Positions 18,841-27,514 of a DNA stretch of 64,000 bases are shown in pieces. Source of the DNA: Pseudomonas peli (lineage in GTDB: Bacteria > Pseudomonadota > Gammaproteobacteria > Pseudomonadales > Pseudomonadaceae); assembly GCF_900099645.1 (NCBI RefSeq), contig NZ_FMTL01000006.1:53524-117523 (forward strand). Reading direction: 5' to 3'. The notes below the pieces were generated by a model. The model made no database searches. It worked only from the letters and a program-made list of their open reading frames with translations, and was not told the origin of the DNA. Position 1 is the first letter of the stretch. Each line of letters begins with the position of its first letter. Both the position numbers and the translations under genes were made by a program.

Positions 18841-20079
18841 ATGCGCCTTGCCCCGCTTTCCGTGCTTGCCCTGTCCGTGCTGCTAGCTGCCTGCAGCGAA
18901 GAACCAGCCCCGGTGGCCGATCTGGATTTCCAGAAAGACCTGCAAACTCAGCTGATCAAGGCCAAGCCCGGCAGCGTGATTGAGATTCCTGCCGGCACCT
19001 ACCAGCTCGACCGCAGCCTGAGCCTGAAAGTCAGTGGCGTGACCATCAAGGGTGCGGGTATGGACAAGACCATCTTGAGCTTCAAGGGGCAGAAGTCCGG
19101 CGCCGAAGGCCTGCTGGTGGACGCTTCGGATTTCACCATTGAAGACATCGCCTTCGAGGACACCTTGGGTGATTCGCTGAAAGTGGTGGGCGGCAAGAAC
19201 ATCATCATCCGCCGTGTGCGCACCGAGTGGACCAACGGCCCGGCCACCGAGAACGGCGCTTATGGCATCTACCCGGTGCAGACCGAGAACACCCTGATCG
19301 ACGGCGCGGTGGCCATCGGCGCATCGGATGCCGGTATCTATGTCGGCCAGTCGCGCAACGTGGTGGTGCGCAACAGCCGTGCCGAGCGCAATGTCGCCGG
19401 GATCGAGATCGAAAACACCATCGACGCGGACGTGTATGACAACGTCGCCACCGGTAACACCGGCGGCATTCTGGTGTTCAACATGCCCAACCTGCCGCAG
19501 GCCGGGCGGGTGACGCGGGTGTTCCGCAACAAGATCGAGGGCAATAACCACAAGAACTTCGGCCACAAGGGCACGCCGGTGGCCAGCGTGCCGGCAGGTT
19601 CCGGCGTGGTGATCAACTCCAACGATGATGTTGAGGTGTTCGACAACGACATTGGCGACCACAAGACCGCCAACGTGATCATCAGCAGCTACTTCAGTAC
19701 CGGCTATACCGATCTCTCCACAGCGGAGAGTTTCGACCCTTACCCGGAAGGTATTCATATCCATGGCAACCGATTCGGCCCAGCCGGCGACAGCCCTGAT
19801 CACCTGGAGTTGAAAGCGCTAAAGGTCAGCCAGTTCGGTTTGAATGGCCGCCTGCCGGATATTCTCTGGGACGGTTACGTCAACCTCGACATTCTGGTGG
19901 ACGGCAAGCTGCCGGCGGACCGGGCGATCTGCATCAATAACGGCGAGGCGGGGATGATCAACGTCGACGGGCCGAACAACTACAAAAACATCAGCACCGA
20001 TATGACCGACTACCGTTGCAGCCTGCCGCCATTGCCTGCCGTCAAACTGGCCTCGGCTGATGCCGACCAGGGGGCCTGA
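18841..20079 (+). CDS. Parallel beta-helix repeat lipoprotein (TIGR03805-like)
   Basis: A 412-residue predicted lipoprotein: signal peptide with lipobox 'LLAAC' and lipidated C18, then a right-handed beta-helix with repeated 'IIIRRVRTEWTNG', 'NVVVRNSRAERNVAGI', 'DVEVFDNDIGDHKTANV' turns resembling carbohydrate-binding/processing folds. GGAG sits 8 bases before ATG 18841, which fixes the start. The stop TGATG overlaps the start of the next gene, a dihaem cytochrome c lipoprotein, so the two are coupled; this pairing is recurrent across proteobacteria but its function is unknown. No catalytic residues of known pectate lyases can be assigned with confidence. Confidence 0.85.
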   Translation: MRLAPLSVLALSVLLAACSEEPAPVADLDFQKDLQTQLIKAKPGSVIEIPAGTYQLDRSLSLKVSGVTIKGAGMDKTILSFKGQKSGAEGLLVDASDFTIEDIAFEDTLGDSLKVVGGKNIIIRRVRTEWTNGPATENGAYGIYPVQTENTLIDGAVAIGASDAGIYVGQSRNVVVRNSRAERNVAGIEIENTIDADVYDNVATGNTGGILVFNMPNLPQAGRVTRVFRNKIEGNNHKNFGHKGTPVASVPAGSGVVINSNDDVEVFDNDIGDHKTANVIISSYFSTGYTDLSTAESFDPYPEGIHIHGNRFGPAGDSPDHLELKALKVSQFGLNGRLPDILWDGYVNLDILVDGKLPADRAICINNGEAGMINVDGPNNYKNISTDMTDYRCSLPPLPAVKLASADADQGA

Positions 20080-21191
20080 TGCATCGTCTGTTGCTGGGAG
20101 CGCTGCTGCTCCTCGCCGGCTGCGAGCAGCAGCCGGCGCCGCTGTACTTGCCGCAAGGTGACAACTACCCAGAAACACTCAGCGAGTGGGGCATGCTGCA
20201 ACGCGCAGACGGCTTTATCGCGCCGGTTGCCGAGGCCTTGCCCTATGACCTGAATACCCCGCTGTTTACCGACTACGCACACAAGCTGCGTACCGTCTGG
20301 ATGCCAGCAGATACGGCGGCGAGTTATGGCGAGGCGCACTTCGACTACCCAGTTGGCACAGTACTGAGCAAGACCTTCTACTACACCAAGGACGCCCAGG
20401 GCCGCTTGCTGCTTAACGAGCGGGATGATCGCGATCCGCAGCGTGGCCTGGAGCTGGCGCGGGTGCAGTTGATCGAGACGCGCATCCTGCTGAAACAGCA
20501 GGAGGGCTGGGTAGCGTTGCCCTATGTGTGGGATGAACAGCAACAAGAGGCGCATCTTGAATGGGCGGGTGACAGCCGCGAGTTGAGCCTGCTGAATGCC
20601 GAGGGTAAGACTCAGGCAGTTGCCTATCAGGTGCCGGATGCCAACCAGTGTGCTGGTTGCCATGAAGAAACCGCAGGGCAGGGCGTCAATCCGCTGGGGC
20701 CGAAGGCGCGCCATCTGAACAAGGATTTTGCTTACGCCGACGGCATGCATAACCAGTTGCAGCATTGGCAGCAGCAGGGTCGTTTGCAGGGTGTGCCGGC
20801 CGAGTTGCAGGGCGTGCCGCAGAACGCGTTATGGCCGACGCCGCGCGCTGGCGAAAGCCTGGAAAAACAGGCGCGCAGTTACCTAGACGCCAACTGCAGC
20901 CACTGTCACAACCCCAAGGGCCCAGGGCGTACCTCGGGCCTGCTGCTCGACCCGGCCACGGCCATCGGCATCAGTTATGGCTTGTGCAAGCAGCCGGTGG
21001 CGGCGGGCAAAGGTTCCGGTGATCGCCTGGTGGATATTCACCCGGGCCAGCCGGATAAGTCGGTGCTGCTGTTTCGCGTGGAAAGTGTCGACCCCAGCAT
21101 CATGATGCCGGAGCTGGGTCGCTCTGCTATGCATGCCGAAGGCGTGGACGTACTGCAGCGGTGGGTTGCCAGCCTGCAAGGGGATTGCTGA
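20079..21191 (+). CDS. Dihaem c-type cytochrome lipoprotein (SO_2930 / TIGR03806-like)
   Basis: A 370-residue predicted lipoprotein with lipobox 'LLAGC' (C15) and two haem c motifs, CAGCH at 191-195 and CSHCH at 273-277. The N-terminal 180 residues contain 'GFIAPVAEALPYDLNTPLF' and have no recognised domain. Matches the SO_2930 family of dihaem cytochromes. Translationally coupled (1-base overlap) to the beta-helix lipoprotein; both should sit in the periplasm at a membrane. A joint redox role with an unknown electron donor or a cell-surface substrate is inference. The stop codon is immediately followed by repeat copy A. Confidence 0.86.
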   Translation: MHRLLLGALLLLAGCEQQPAPLYLPQGDNYPETLSEWGMLQRADGFIAPVAEALPYDLNTPLFTDYAHKLRTVWMPADTAASYGEAHFDYPVGTVLSKTFYYTKDAQGRLLLNERDDRDPQRGLELARVQLIETRILLKQQEGWVALPYVWDEQQQEAHLEWAGDSRELSLLNAEGKTQAVAYQVPDANQCAGCHEETAGQGVNPLGPKARHLNKDFAYADGMHNQLQHWQQQGRLQGVPAELQGVPQNALWPTPRAGESLEKQARSYLDANCSHCHNPKGPGRTSGLLLDPATAIGISYGLCKQPVAAGKGSGDRLVDIHPGQPDKSVLLFRVESVDPSIMMPELGRSAMHAEGVDVLQRWVASLQGDC

Positions 21192-21375
21192 GAGCTTGCT
21201 CAAAGGCTGCTGCGCGTCGGCCCTGATGCGTTAAAAACAGGCTCGGAATGCTCATTTACAAAAGTAAACTCGTGTGCGAGCCCAGTCCGCTTCCTCGCCT
21301 GTTTTGACCAGTCGGAGGCTGTTACTAACGTAGCGCCTTGCATGGCTCTAGCTCGCGAGCCCTTGAGCAGGCTCT
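21191..21375 (+). repeat. Stop-codon-abutting palindromic repeat, copy A
   Basis: Begins on the last A of the cytochrome stop codon. End arms AGAGCTTGCTCAA and TTGAGCAGGCTCT are inverted repeats (12 of 13). Inside are conserved blocks CTGCTGCGCGTCGGCC, AAACAGGCTCGGAATGCTCA, CGCTTCCTCGCCTGTTTT and CTCTAGCTCGCGAG shared with copies B and C (in reverse orientation there). Same orientation relative to its upstream gene as the other copies. Confidence 0.85.
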
Positions 21376-21494
21376 AGGAACGGCGCGACCTGTTTTCGTG
21401 CGCTGCGGCAGGTGTGGGGCATGGCTGGCCCTGTTGTGGTGCGCGTCAGTGGTGGGTGAATGCGCCAGGCCGCGCCAGTGCTGGCTTGGATCAC

Positions 21495-21510
21495 TGGCAT
21501 AAGTCTTGCG
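21495..21510 (+). promoter_or_regulatory. Candidate sigma-54 promoter of the transglutaminase operon
   Basis: TGGCATAAGTCTTGCG has GG and GC separated by exactly 10 bases and 8 strong matches to the -24/-12 consensus. A start near 21521 would give a short leader before the GTG at 21548. It would place the operon under RpoN, possibly with nitrogen control; no activator site was identified. Confidence 0.6.
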
Positions 21511-21547
21511 CTGCCTGGTTATCGCCCAGGTTCGCAGGAGGCCCGCT

Positions 21548-24500
21548 GTGTCGATTCATATCGCCTTGCACCATGTCAGCCACTATCGCTATGACCGCGC
21601 GGTCAATCTTGGCCCGCAGGTCGTGCGCCTGCGTCCTGCACCGCACAGCCGTACCCGGGTTCTGTCCTACGCGTTGAAGGTCGAACCGGGCGAGCACTTT
21701 ATCAACTGGCAGCAGGACCCTCAGGGCAACTACCTGGCGCGCCTAGTGTTTCCGGAGAAGACCCGCGAGCTGAAGATCGAGGTCGATCTGGTCGCCGAAA
21801 TGGCGGTGTTCAACCCCTTCGATTTTTTCCTTGAGCCTTACGCTGAGAAAATCCCTTTCGCCTATACCGAGGGCGAGCAGCTGGAGCTGGCGCCTTATTT
21901 GGTCAAGCTGCCGGCCGGCAAACTTTTCGCCAAATACCTGGCCAGCATCGAGCGTACGCCGCTGCCGAGCGTGGATTTTTTGGTGGCGCTGAACCAGCGC
22001 CTTTCCACCGATATCAGCTACCTGATTCGACTTGAGCCGGGCGTGCAGACTCCGGAAGAAAGCCTGGAGAAAGGCTCCGGCTCCTGCCGCGACTCGGCCT
22101 GGCTGCTGGTGCAGCTGTTCCGCCACCTGGGCCTGGCGGCGCGCTTTGTTTCCGGCTACCTGATTCAGCTGAAAGCCGATGTGAAATCTCTCGACGGCCC
22201 CTCCGGCACCGAGGTGGATTTCACCGACCTGCATGCCTGGTGTGAGGTCTACCTGCCCGGCGCCGGCTGGATTGGCCTGGACCCCACCAGCGGCTTGTTC
22301 GCCGGTGAAGGCCATATTCCCCTGGCCTGCAGCCCCGAACCGTCCTCGGCGGCGCCGATCAGTGGCGGCGTGGATGAGAGCGAATGCGAGTTCAGCCACG
22401 AGATGTGGGTCGAGCGTATCTGGGAAGCGCCGCGCGTCAGCAAGCCATACAGCGATGAGCAATGGCAGGCGATTGTCGCGCTCGGGCAGAAGATCGACGG
22501 CGACCTGGAGGCTCAGGACGTGCGCCTGACCATGGGCGGCGAACCGACCTTTGTTGCCCTCGATTACCCCGACGATGCGGAATGGAACACCGCTGCCCTG
22601 GGGCCGAACAAGCGCCGCCTGGCCACCGACCTGTTCCATCGCCTGCGCGAGCACTATGCGCCGCAAGCGCTGGTGCATTTCGGCCAGGGCAAGTGGTACC
22701 CCGGTGAGCAGCTGCCGCGCTGGTCGCTGAATGCCTACTGGCGGCGTGACGGCGAGCCGATCTGGCACAACCCGGCGCTGTATGCCGATGAGCAAAAAGA
22801 CTACGGCGTCGATGCGGCCAAGGCCGCAGACTTTCTCACCCTGCTCGCCGAACGCCTGGGCGTGGACGCTAAATATTGCGTGCCGGCCTATGAGGACCGC
22901 TTCTACTATCTGTGGCGCGAGCGCAAGCTGCCAATCAACGTCACCGCCGAAGACCCACGCCTGGCTGACCCGCTGGAGCGCGAGCGCCTGCGTAAGGTGT
23001 TTGAGCAGGGGCTGGATAAAGTAGTCGGGCATATCCTGCCTTTGGCCCGGCAGGCCAAGCAGCTGGGCTGGCAGAGTGGCAGCTGGTTCTTGCGTGATGA
23101 GCATTGCCGGCTGATACCGGGCGATTCGGCGATGGGCTACCGGCTGCCGCTGGATTCCCAGCCCTGGGTCAGCGAAGCCGATTATCCCTACGTCACCCCG
23201 GAAGACCCCAGCCAGGTGTTCGCCCCGTTACCGGCTGCGGCGCAGATCAAACCGCAGCTGCGTGGCGTCTGGCCGGGTAGCCAGAACGGCGCGGGCAAGC
23301 GTCCGCTGTCGGGTCAGTCGGCCGCCGCCGTGGTACGTACCGCGCTGTGCGCCGAACCGCGCGAGGGCAAGCTCTATCTGTTTATGCCGCCGCTGGTGCG
23401 CCTGGAGGATTACCTGGAATTGGTGGCCGCCATCGAAGCCACCGCCGCCGAACTGAAATGCCCGGTGCTACTGGAAGGTTATGAGCCGCCGCTGGACCCG
23501 CGCCTGCAGTTCTTCCGGGTGACTCCGGACCCCGGCGTGATCGAGGTGAATATCCACCCGGCCGCCAGTTGGGATGAGCTGGTCGAACGCACCGAGTTTC
23601 TCTACGAGCAGGCGCGCGAGTGCCGCCTTTCCAGCGAGAAATTTATGATCGACGGACGCCACACCGGCACCGGCGGCGGCAACCACTTTGTCCTCGGCGG
23701 TGCGACGCCGGCTGATTCGCCGTTTCTGCGGCGCCCGGACCTGCTGCGCAGCCTGATCAGCTATTGGCACAACCATCCGTCGCTGTCCTACCTGTTCAGT
23801 GGCCTGTTTATCGGCCCGACCTCCCAGGCGCCGCGTATCGATGAGGCGCGTAACGATGCGCTGTACGAGCTGGAAATCGCCTTCGCGCAGATGCCTGAAG
23901 TGGGTCGCGACTGCCAGCCCTGGCTGGTCGACCGCCTGCTGCGCAACCTGCTGGTGGATGTGACCGGTAACACCCATCGCTCCGAGTTCTGTATCGACAA
24001 GCTGTACTCGCCGGACTCGGCCTCAGGGCGCCTTGGTCTGCTGGAGCTGCGCGCCTTCGAGATGCCGCCCCATGCGCAGATGAGCCTGGCCCAGCAGCTG
24101 TTGATTCGCGCGCTGATCGCCCGTTTCTGGCGTGAACCCTACAAGCCCGCGCGGCTGGTGCGCTGGGGCACCGAGCTGCATGACCGCTACCTGCTGCCGC
24201 ACTTTATCGAGCAGGATTTTGCCGACGTGTTGCAGGAGCTGGACGGCTGCGGCTATCGCCTGCACAGCGAGTGGTTTGCTCCGCACTTCGAGTTCCGCTT
24301 TCCCAAATCCGGCGATTTCAGCGTCAAGGGCATCGAGCTGGAACTGCGTCAGGCCCTGGAACCCTGGCATGTGCTGGGCGAGGAGGGCGGGGGCGGCGGC
24401 ACGGTGCGCTATGTCGACTCCTCGCTGGAGCGCATGCAGGTCAAACTCAGTGGCCTGCCGAGTGACCGCTATGTGCTGACCTGCAATGGCGTGCCGGTGC

Positions 24501-24838
24501 CGTTGCGGCCTACCGGCAAGGTCGGCGAGTTTGTTGGCGGCGTGCGTTTCCGCGCCTGGCAGCCGGCCAACTGCCTGCACCCGACCATCGAAGTACATGC
24601 GCCGCTGGTCTTCGACCTAGTGGACAGTTGGATGAGCCGCTCCCTCGGCGGTTGCCAGTATCATGTCGCCCATCCCGGCGGACGCAACTACGACAGCCTG
24701 CCGGTAAACGCCTATGAGGCGGAGAGTCGGCGTCTGGCGCGCTTCTTCCGCCTAGGCCATAGCCCAGGCAAGCGTCCAATATTGGCGCCAATCAACAATA
24801 ATGAACTGCCCATGACCCTGGATCTGCGCCTTGTTTGA
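21548..24838 (+). CDS. Transglutaminase-like protein with DUF2126 domain
   Basis: A 1096-residue protein: Bact_transglu_N domain (about 1-85), papain-like transglutaminase core with the catalytic triad C180 ('GSGSCRDSAW'), H229 ('DLHAWCEV') and D245 ('GLDPTSG'), then a long DUF2126 region (about 330-1090) with 'MGGEPTFVALDYP' and 'GRHTGTGGGNHFVLGG'. AGGAGG 7 bases before GTG 21548 decides the start. First gene of a three-gene operon with a circularly permuted ATP-grasp/alpha-E protein and a second transglutaminase. Such sets were proposed computationally to make or cut peptide-type (amide) tags; no substrate is known. Overlapping antisense frames are shadows. Confidence 0.9.
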   Translation: MSIHIALHHVSHYRYDRAVNLGPQVVRLRPAPHSRTRVLSYALKVEPGEHFINWQQDPQGNYLARLVFPEKTRELKIEVDLVAEMAVFNPFDFFLEPYAEKIPFAYTEGEQLELAPYLVKLPAGKLFAKYLASIERTPLPSVDFLVALNQRLSTDISYLIRLEPGVQTPEESLEKGSGSCRDSAWLLVQLFRHLGLAARFVSGYLIQLKADVKSLDGPSGTEVDFTDLHAWCEVYLPGAGWIGLDPTSGLFAGEGHIPLACSPEPSSAAPISGGVDESECEFSHEMWVERIWEAPRVSKPYSDEQWQAIVALGQKIDGDLEAQDVRLTMGGEPTFVALDYPDDAEWNTAALGPNKRRLATDLFHRLREHYAPQALVHFGQGKWYPGEQLPRWSLNAYWRRDGEPIWHNPALYADEQKDYGVDAAKAADFLTLLAERLGVDAKYCVPAYEDRFYYLWRERKLPINVTAEDPRLADPLERERLRKVFEQGLDKVVGHILPLARQAKQLGWQSGSWFLRDEHCRLIPGDSAMGYRLPLDSQPWVSEADYPYVTPEDPSQVFAPLPAAAQIKPQLRGVWPGSQNGAGKRPLSGQSAAAVVRTALCAEPREGKLYLFMPPLVRLEDYLELVAAIEATAAELKCPVLLEGYEPPLDPRLQFFRVTPDPGVIEVNIHPAASWDELVERTEFLYEQARECRLSSEKFMIDGRHTGTGGGNHFVLGGATPADSPFLRRPDLLRSLISYWHNHPSLSYLFSGLFIGPTSQAPRIDEARNDALYELEIAFAQMPEVGRDCQPWLVDRLLRNLLVDVTGNTHRSEFCIDKLYSPDSASGRLGLLELRAFEMPPHAQMSLAQQLLIRALIARFWREPYKPARLVRWGTELHDRYLLPHFIEQDFADVLQELDGCGYRLHSEWFAPHFEFRFPKSGDFSVKGIELELRQALEPWHVLGEEGGGGGTVRYVDSSLERMQVKLSGLPSDRYVLTCNGVPVPLRPTGKVGEFVGGVRFRAWQPANCLHPTIEVHAPLVFDLVDSWMSRSLGGCQYHVAHPGGRNYDSLPVNAYEAESRRLARFFRLGHSPGKRPILAPINNNELPMTLDLRLV

Positions 24839-24877
24839 CGTAATGTTGCTCACTTGAATGAAGGCTGCCGCGACCAG

Positions 24878-24982
24878 TCCCCTCGCCCCTTTGGGGAGAG
24901 GGTTAGGGAGAGGGGAAAACTTGTAGCTTCGCGGTGTTTTCAGCCCTCTCCCCCGGCCCCTCTCCCATAAATGGGAGAGGGG
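24878..24982. repeat. C-rich palindromic repeat inside the operon
   Basis: Contains a perfect hairpin CCCCTCTCCCAT (24957-24968) AA ATGGGAGAGGGG (24971-24982), a second pairing CCCT..CCCC/GGGG..AGGG around 24878-24901 and GAAAAC/GTTTTC arms. The 'CCCTCTCCC' style is a common dispersed repeat in pseudomonads and xanthomonads. The last arm supplies GGGGAG just before an in-frame ATG at 24989. Confidence 0.7.
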
Positions 24983-25021
24983 AGCGTAATGCCGTATTGC
25001 CTTGCCACTGCCGAGCCTGCC

Positions 25022-27514
25022 ATGCCCGACCTGCTTGCCGACTACCCCCTGACACTAGGGGCTTACCATGAACTGTTCGACGCAGACGGTCAGGTGCGTC
25101 CGCACTGGCGCCTGTTGCTGGAGCGTTTGCAGCGCAGCAGCCCGGCGCAGCTGGCGCAGCGCCAGGCTCTGCTGGCGCGGCAGATTCAGGAAAATGGGGT
25201 CACCTACAACGTTTACGCCGACCCCGATGGCGCCGACCGGCCGTGGGAGCTGGACCTGCTGCCCAATCTGATTCCGGCCGAAGAATGGCAGCAGATCGCC
25301 GCCGGCGTGGCGCAGCGGGCCGGTTTACTGAATGCCGTGCTGGCCGACCTGTATGGCCCACAGCAACTGCTTGCCGACGGGCTGTTGCCGGCTGAGCTGG
25401 TGTTTGGCCACAACAACTACCTGTGGCCCTGTCAGGGTGTGCAGCCGCCCGGCGGCACTTATCTGCACCTGTATGCGGTGGATCTGGCCCGCGCCCCGGA
25501 TGGCCGCTGGTGGGTCACCGCCGATCGTACCCAGGCGCCGTCTGGCGCGGGTTATGCCCTGGAAAACCGGCAGATCGTCTCCCGTGCTTTTCCCGAGCTG
25601 TACCGCGATCTGCGCGTGCAATACCTGGCCGGTTTCTTCCGCACCCTGCAGGACACCCTGGCGCGCCAGGCCCCGGCCGGCAGTGAAACGCCGCTGGTGG
25701 TGCTGCTCACCCCTGGGCGTTTCAACGAGAGTTATTTTGAGCACCTGTACCTGGCGCGTCAGCTCGGTTACCCGCTTGTGGAAGGCAGCGATCTGACCGT
25801 GCGCGATGCCAAGGTCTATCTGAAGACCCTGGCCGGCCTACGCCGCGTGCATGCGGTACTGCGCCGCCTGGATGATGACTTCTGCGACCCGCTGGAGCTG
25901 CGCACCGACTCGGCCCTCGGCGTGCCTGGCCTGCTCGAAGCGGTGCGCCAGGGCAATGTGCTGGTGGCCAATGCCCTCGGCAGCGGTGTGCTGGAGTCCC
26001 CAGGTTTGCCGGGCTTTCTGCCGGCCATTGCGGAAAAACTTCTTGGCGAAGAACTGCTGCTGCCGAGTGTCGCCAGTTGGTGGTGCGGCGAGCCGCCGGT
26101 GCTGGACAAGGCCCTGGAACAGCTCGACGAGTTGCTGGTGCGCGCCAGCTTTCCCTCGCAGAGTTTTGCCCCGGTGTTTGGCCGTGATTTGGATGAAGCG
26201 CAGCGCGCCGAGTTGGCCGAACGCCTCAAGGCGCGGCCTTATGCCTATGTCGCCCAGGCGCTGGCGCAGCTGTCGCAGGCACCGGTCTGGCAGCCTGAAG
26301 AAGGCCAACTGGCGCCGCGCGCCATCGGCATGCGGGTATTTGCCGTGGCGAGTGCCGAGGGTTACCGGGTCATGCCCGGCGGCCTGACCCGGGTAGCCGC
26401 CGAAGCCGACGCCGAAGTGGTGTCGATGCAGCGCGGCGGTGCCAGCAAGGACACCTGGGTGCTCGGTGAACGGCATGCCGGCGGCGAACCCTGGCAATGG
26501 TTGCGCCCGCTGGGCGTGGCCGATCTGGTGCGCAGTGACCCTTATTTGCCTTCGCGGGTGGTGGAAAACCTCTACTGGTTTGGCCGCTACAGCGAACGCT
26601 GCGAGGACGGTGCGCGCCTGCTGCGCATCATGCTGGCGCGCTATGTCGATGACGACGATGACCCGCAGGCGCTGCAAACCGCCCTGAGCCTGGCTGAAAG
26701 CTTGGGTCTGCTGCCGGATGCCGACAGCGGCGAACTGCAGCAGCGTCTGCTTGAAGCGCTGCTGGGTGAGGACTGGCAGGGCAGCCTACGTGGCAATCTG
26801 CAGCGTTTGCAGTGGGTGGCCGGCAGCGTGCGCGGCAAGCTGTCCCAGGCCAACTGGCAGGCCCTGCTCGAATTACAGCGCGAGGCCCAGGGGTTGAGCA
26901 GCGAGCAGGCCGATTTCGGCGAGTTACTGGATTTTCTTGACCGCCTGCTGCTGTCGCTGGCGGCGCTCTCAGGCTTTGCTTTGGATGACATGACCCGTGA
27001 CGACGGCTGGCGTTTTCTGATGATCGGCCGCTGCATCGAGCGTCTGCAGTTTCTCTGCGACAGCCTGGCCAACTTCCTCACCAGTAGCGCGGCGCAGGAT
27101 CAGTCGGCGCTGGAGTGGCTGCTGGAACTGGGTAACAGCAGCATCACCTACCGCACCCGTTACCTGGCTTCCGCGCAGCTGATTCCGGTGCTCGACCTGT
27201 TGCTGCTGGATGAGCAGAACCCGCATGCCGTGCTGTTTCAGGTGCGCACCCTGCTGCGCTCGCTGGCGCGCCTGGGCGAGCGTTTCGAGCTGCCCAGCGA
27301 GCGCCGGCTGAAACACCTGGAAGGGCAGTTGGCGCGCTTTAGTCTGGCCAGCTTGGAGAATCCACTGTTTGGCGCGGCCAGCGTGCAGGAGGTGCTGGAT
27401 GGTTTGTCTGGGCTGCTGGAAAGCATCAGCCAGGCCAGTGCGGACATCTCCGACCGTTTAGGCTTGCGCTTCTTTGTGCATGTCGACGCCAGCCAGCGGA
27501 CGCAATCCTCATGA
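25022..27514 (+). CDS. Circularly permuted ATP-grasp and alpha-E domain fusion protein
   Basis: An 830-residue protein from ATG 25022 (MPDLLADYPL); an in-frame ATG at 24989 with a better Shine-Dalgarno element would add 11 residues. The first 470 residues are the circularly permuted type 2 ATP-grasp domain, with 'YNVYADPDGADRPWELDLLP' and 'DRTQAPSGAGYALENR'. Residues about 500-820 are the helical alpha-E domain, starting 'SRVVENLYWFGRYSERCED'. These two are often separate genes; here they are fused. ATP-grasp enzymes form amide bonds from acyl-phosphates, so a peptide ligase role is expected but the substrate is unknown. Ends 4 bases into the next gene. Confidence 0.9.
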   Translation: MPDLLADYPLTLGAYHELFDADGQVRPHWRLLLERLQRSSPAQLAQRQALLARQIQENGVTYNVYADPDGADRPWELDLLPNLIPAEEWQQIAAGVAQRAGLLNAVLADLYGPQQLLADGLLPAELVFGHNNYLWPCQGVQPPGGTYLHLYAVDLARAPDGRWWVTADRTQAPSGAGYALENRQIVSRAFPELYRDLRVQYLAGFFRTLQDTLARQAPAGSETPLVVLLTPGRFNESYFEHLYLARQLGYPLVEGSDLTVRDAKVYLKTLAGLRRVHAVLRRLDDDFCDPLELRTDSALGVPGLLEAVRQGNVLVANALGSGVLESPGLPGFLPAIAEKLLGEELLLPSVASWWCGEPPVLDKALEQLDELLVRASFPSQSFAPVFGRDLDEAQRAELAERLKARPYAYVAQALAQLSQAPVWQPEEGQLAPRAIGMRVFAVASAEGYRVMPGGLTRVAAEADAEVVSMQRGGASKDTWVLGERHAGGEPWQWLRPLGVADLVRSDPYLPSRVVENLYWFGRYSERCEDGARLLRIMLARYVDDDDDPQALQTALSLAESLGLLPDADSGELQQRLLEALLGEDWQGSLRGNLQRLQWVAGSVRGKLSQANWQALLELQREAQGLSSEQADFGELLDFLDRLLLSLAALSGFALDDMTRDDGWRFLMIGRCIERLQFLCDSLANFLTSSAAQDQSALEWLLELGNSSITYRTRYLASAQLIPVLDLLLLDEQNPHAVLFQVRTLLRSLARLGERFELPSERRLKHLEGQLARFSLASLENPLFGAASVQEVLDGLSGLLESISQASADISDRLGLRFFVHVDASQRTQSS

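Noticed and set aside
21743..23104. Long minus-strand frame opposite the transglutaminase/DUF2126 gene
   Set aside because: Antisense to a gene with intact catalytic motifs; no ribosome binding site or recognisable domain.
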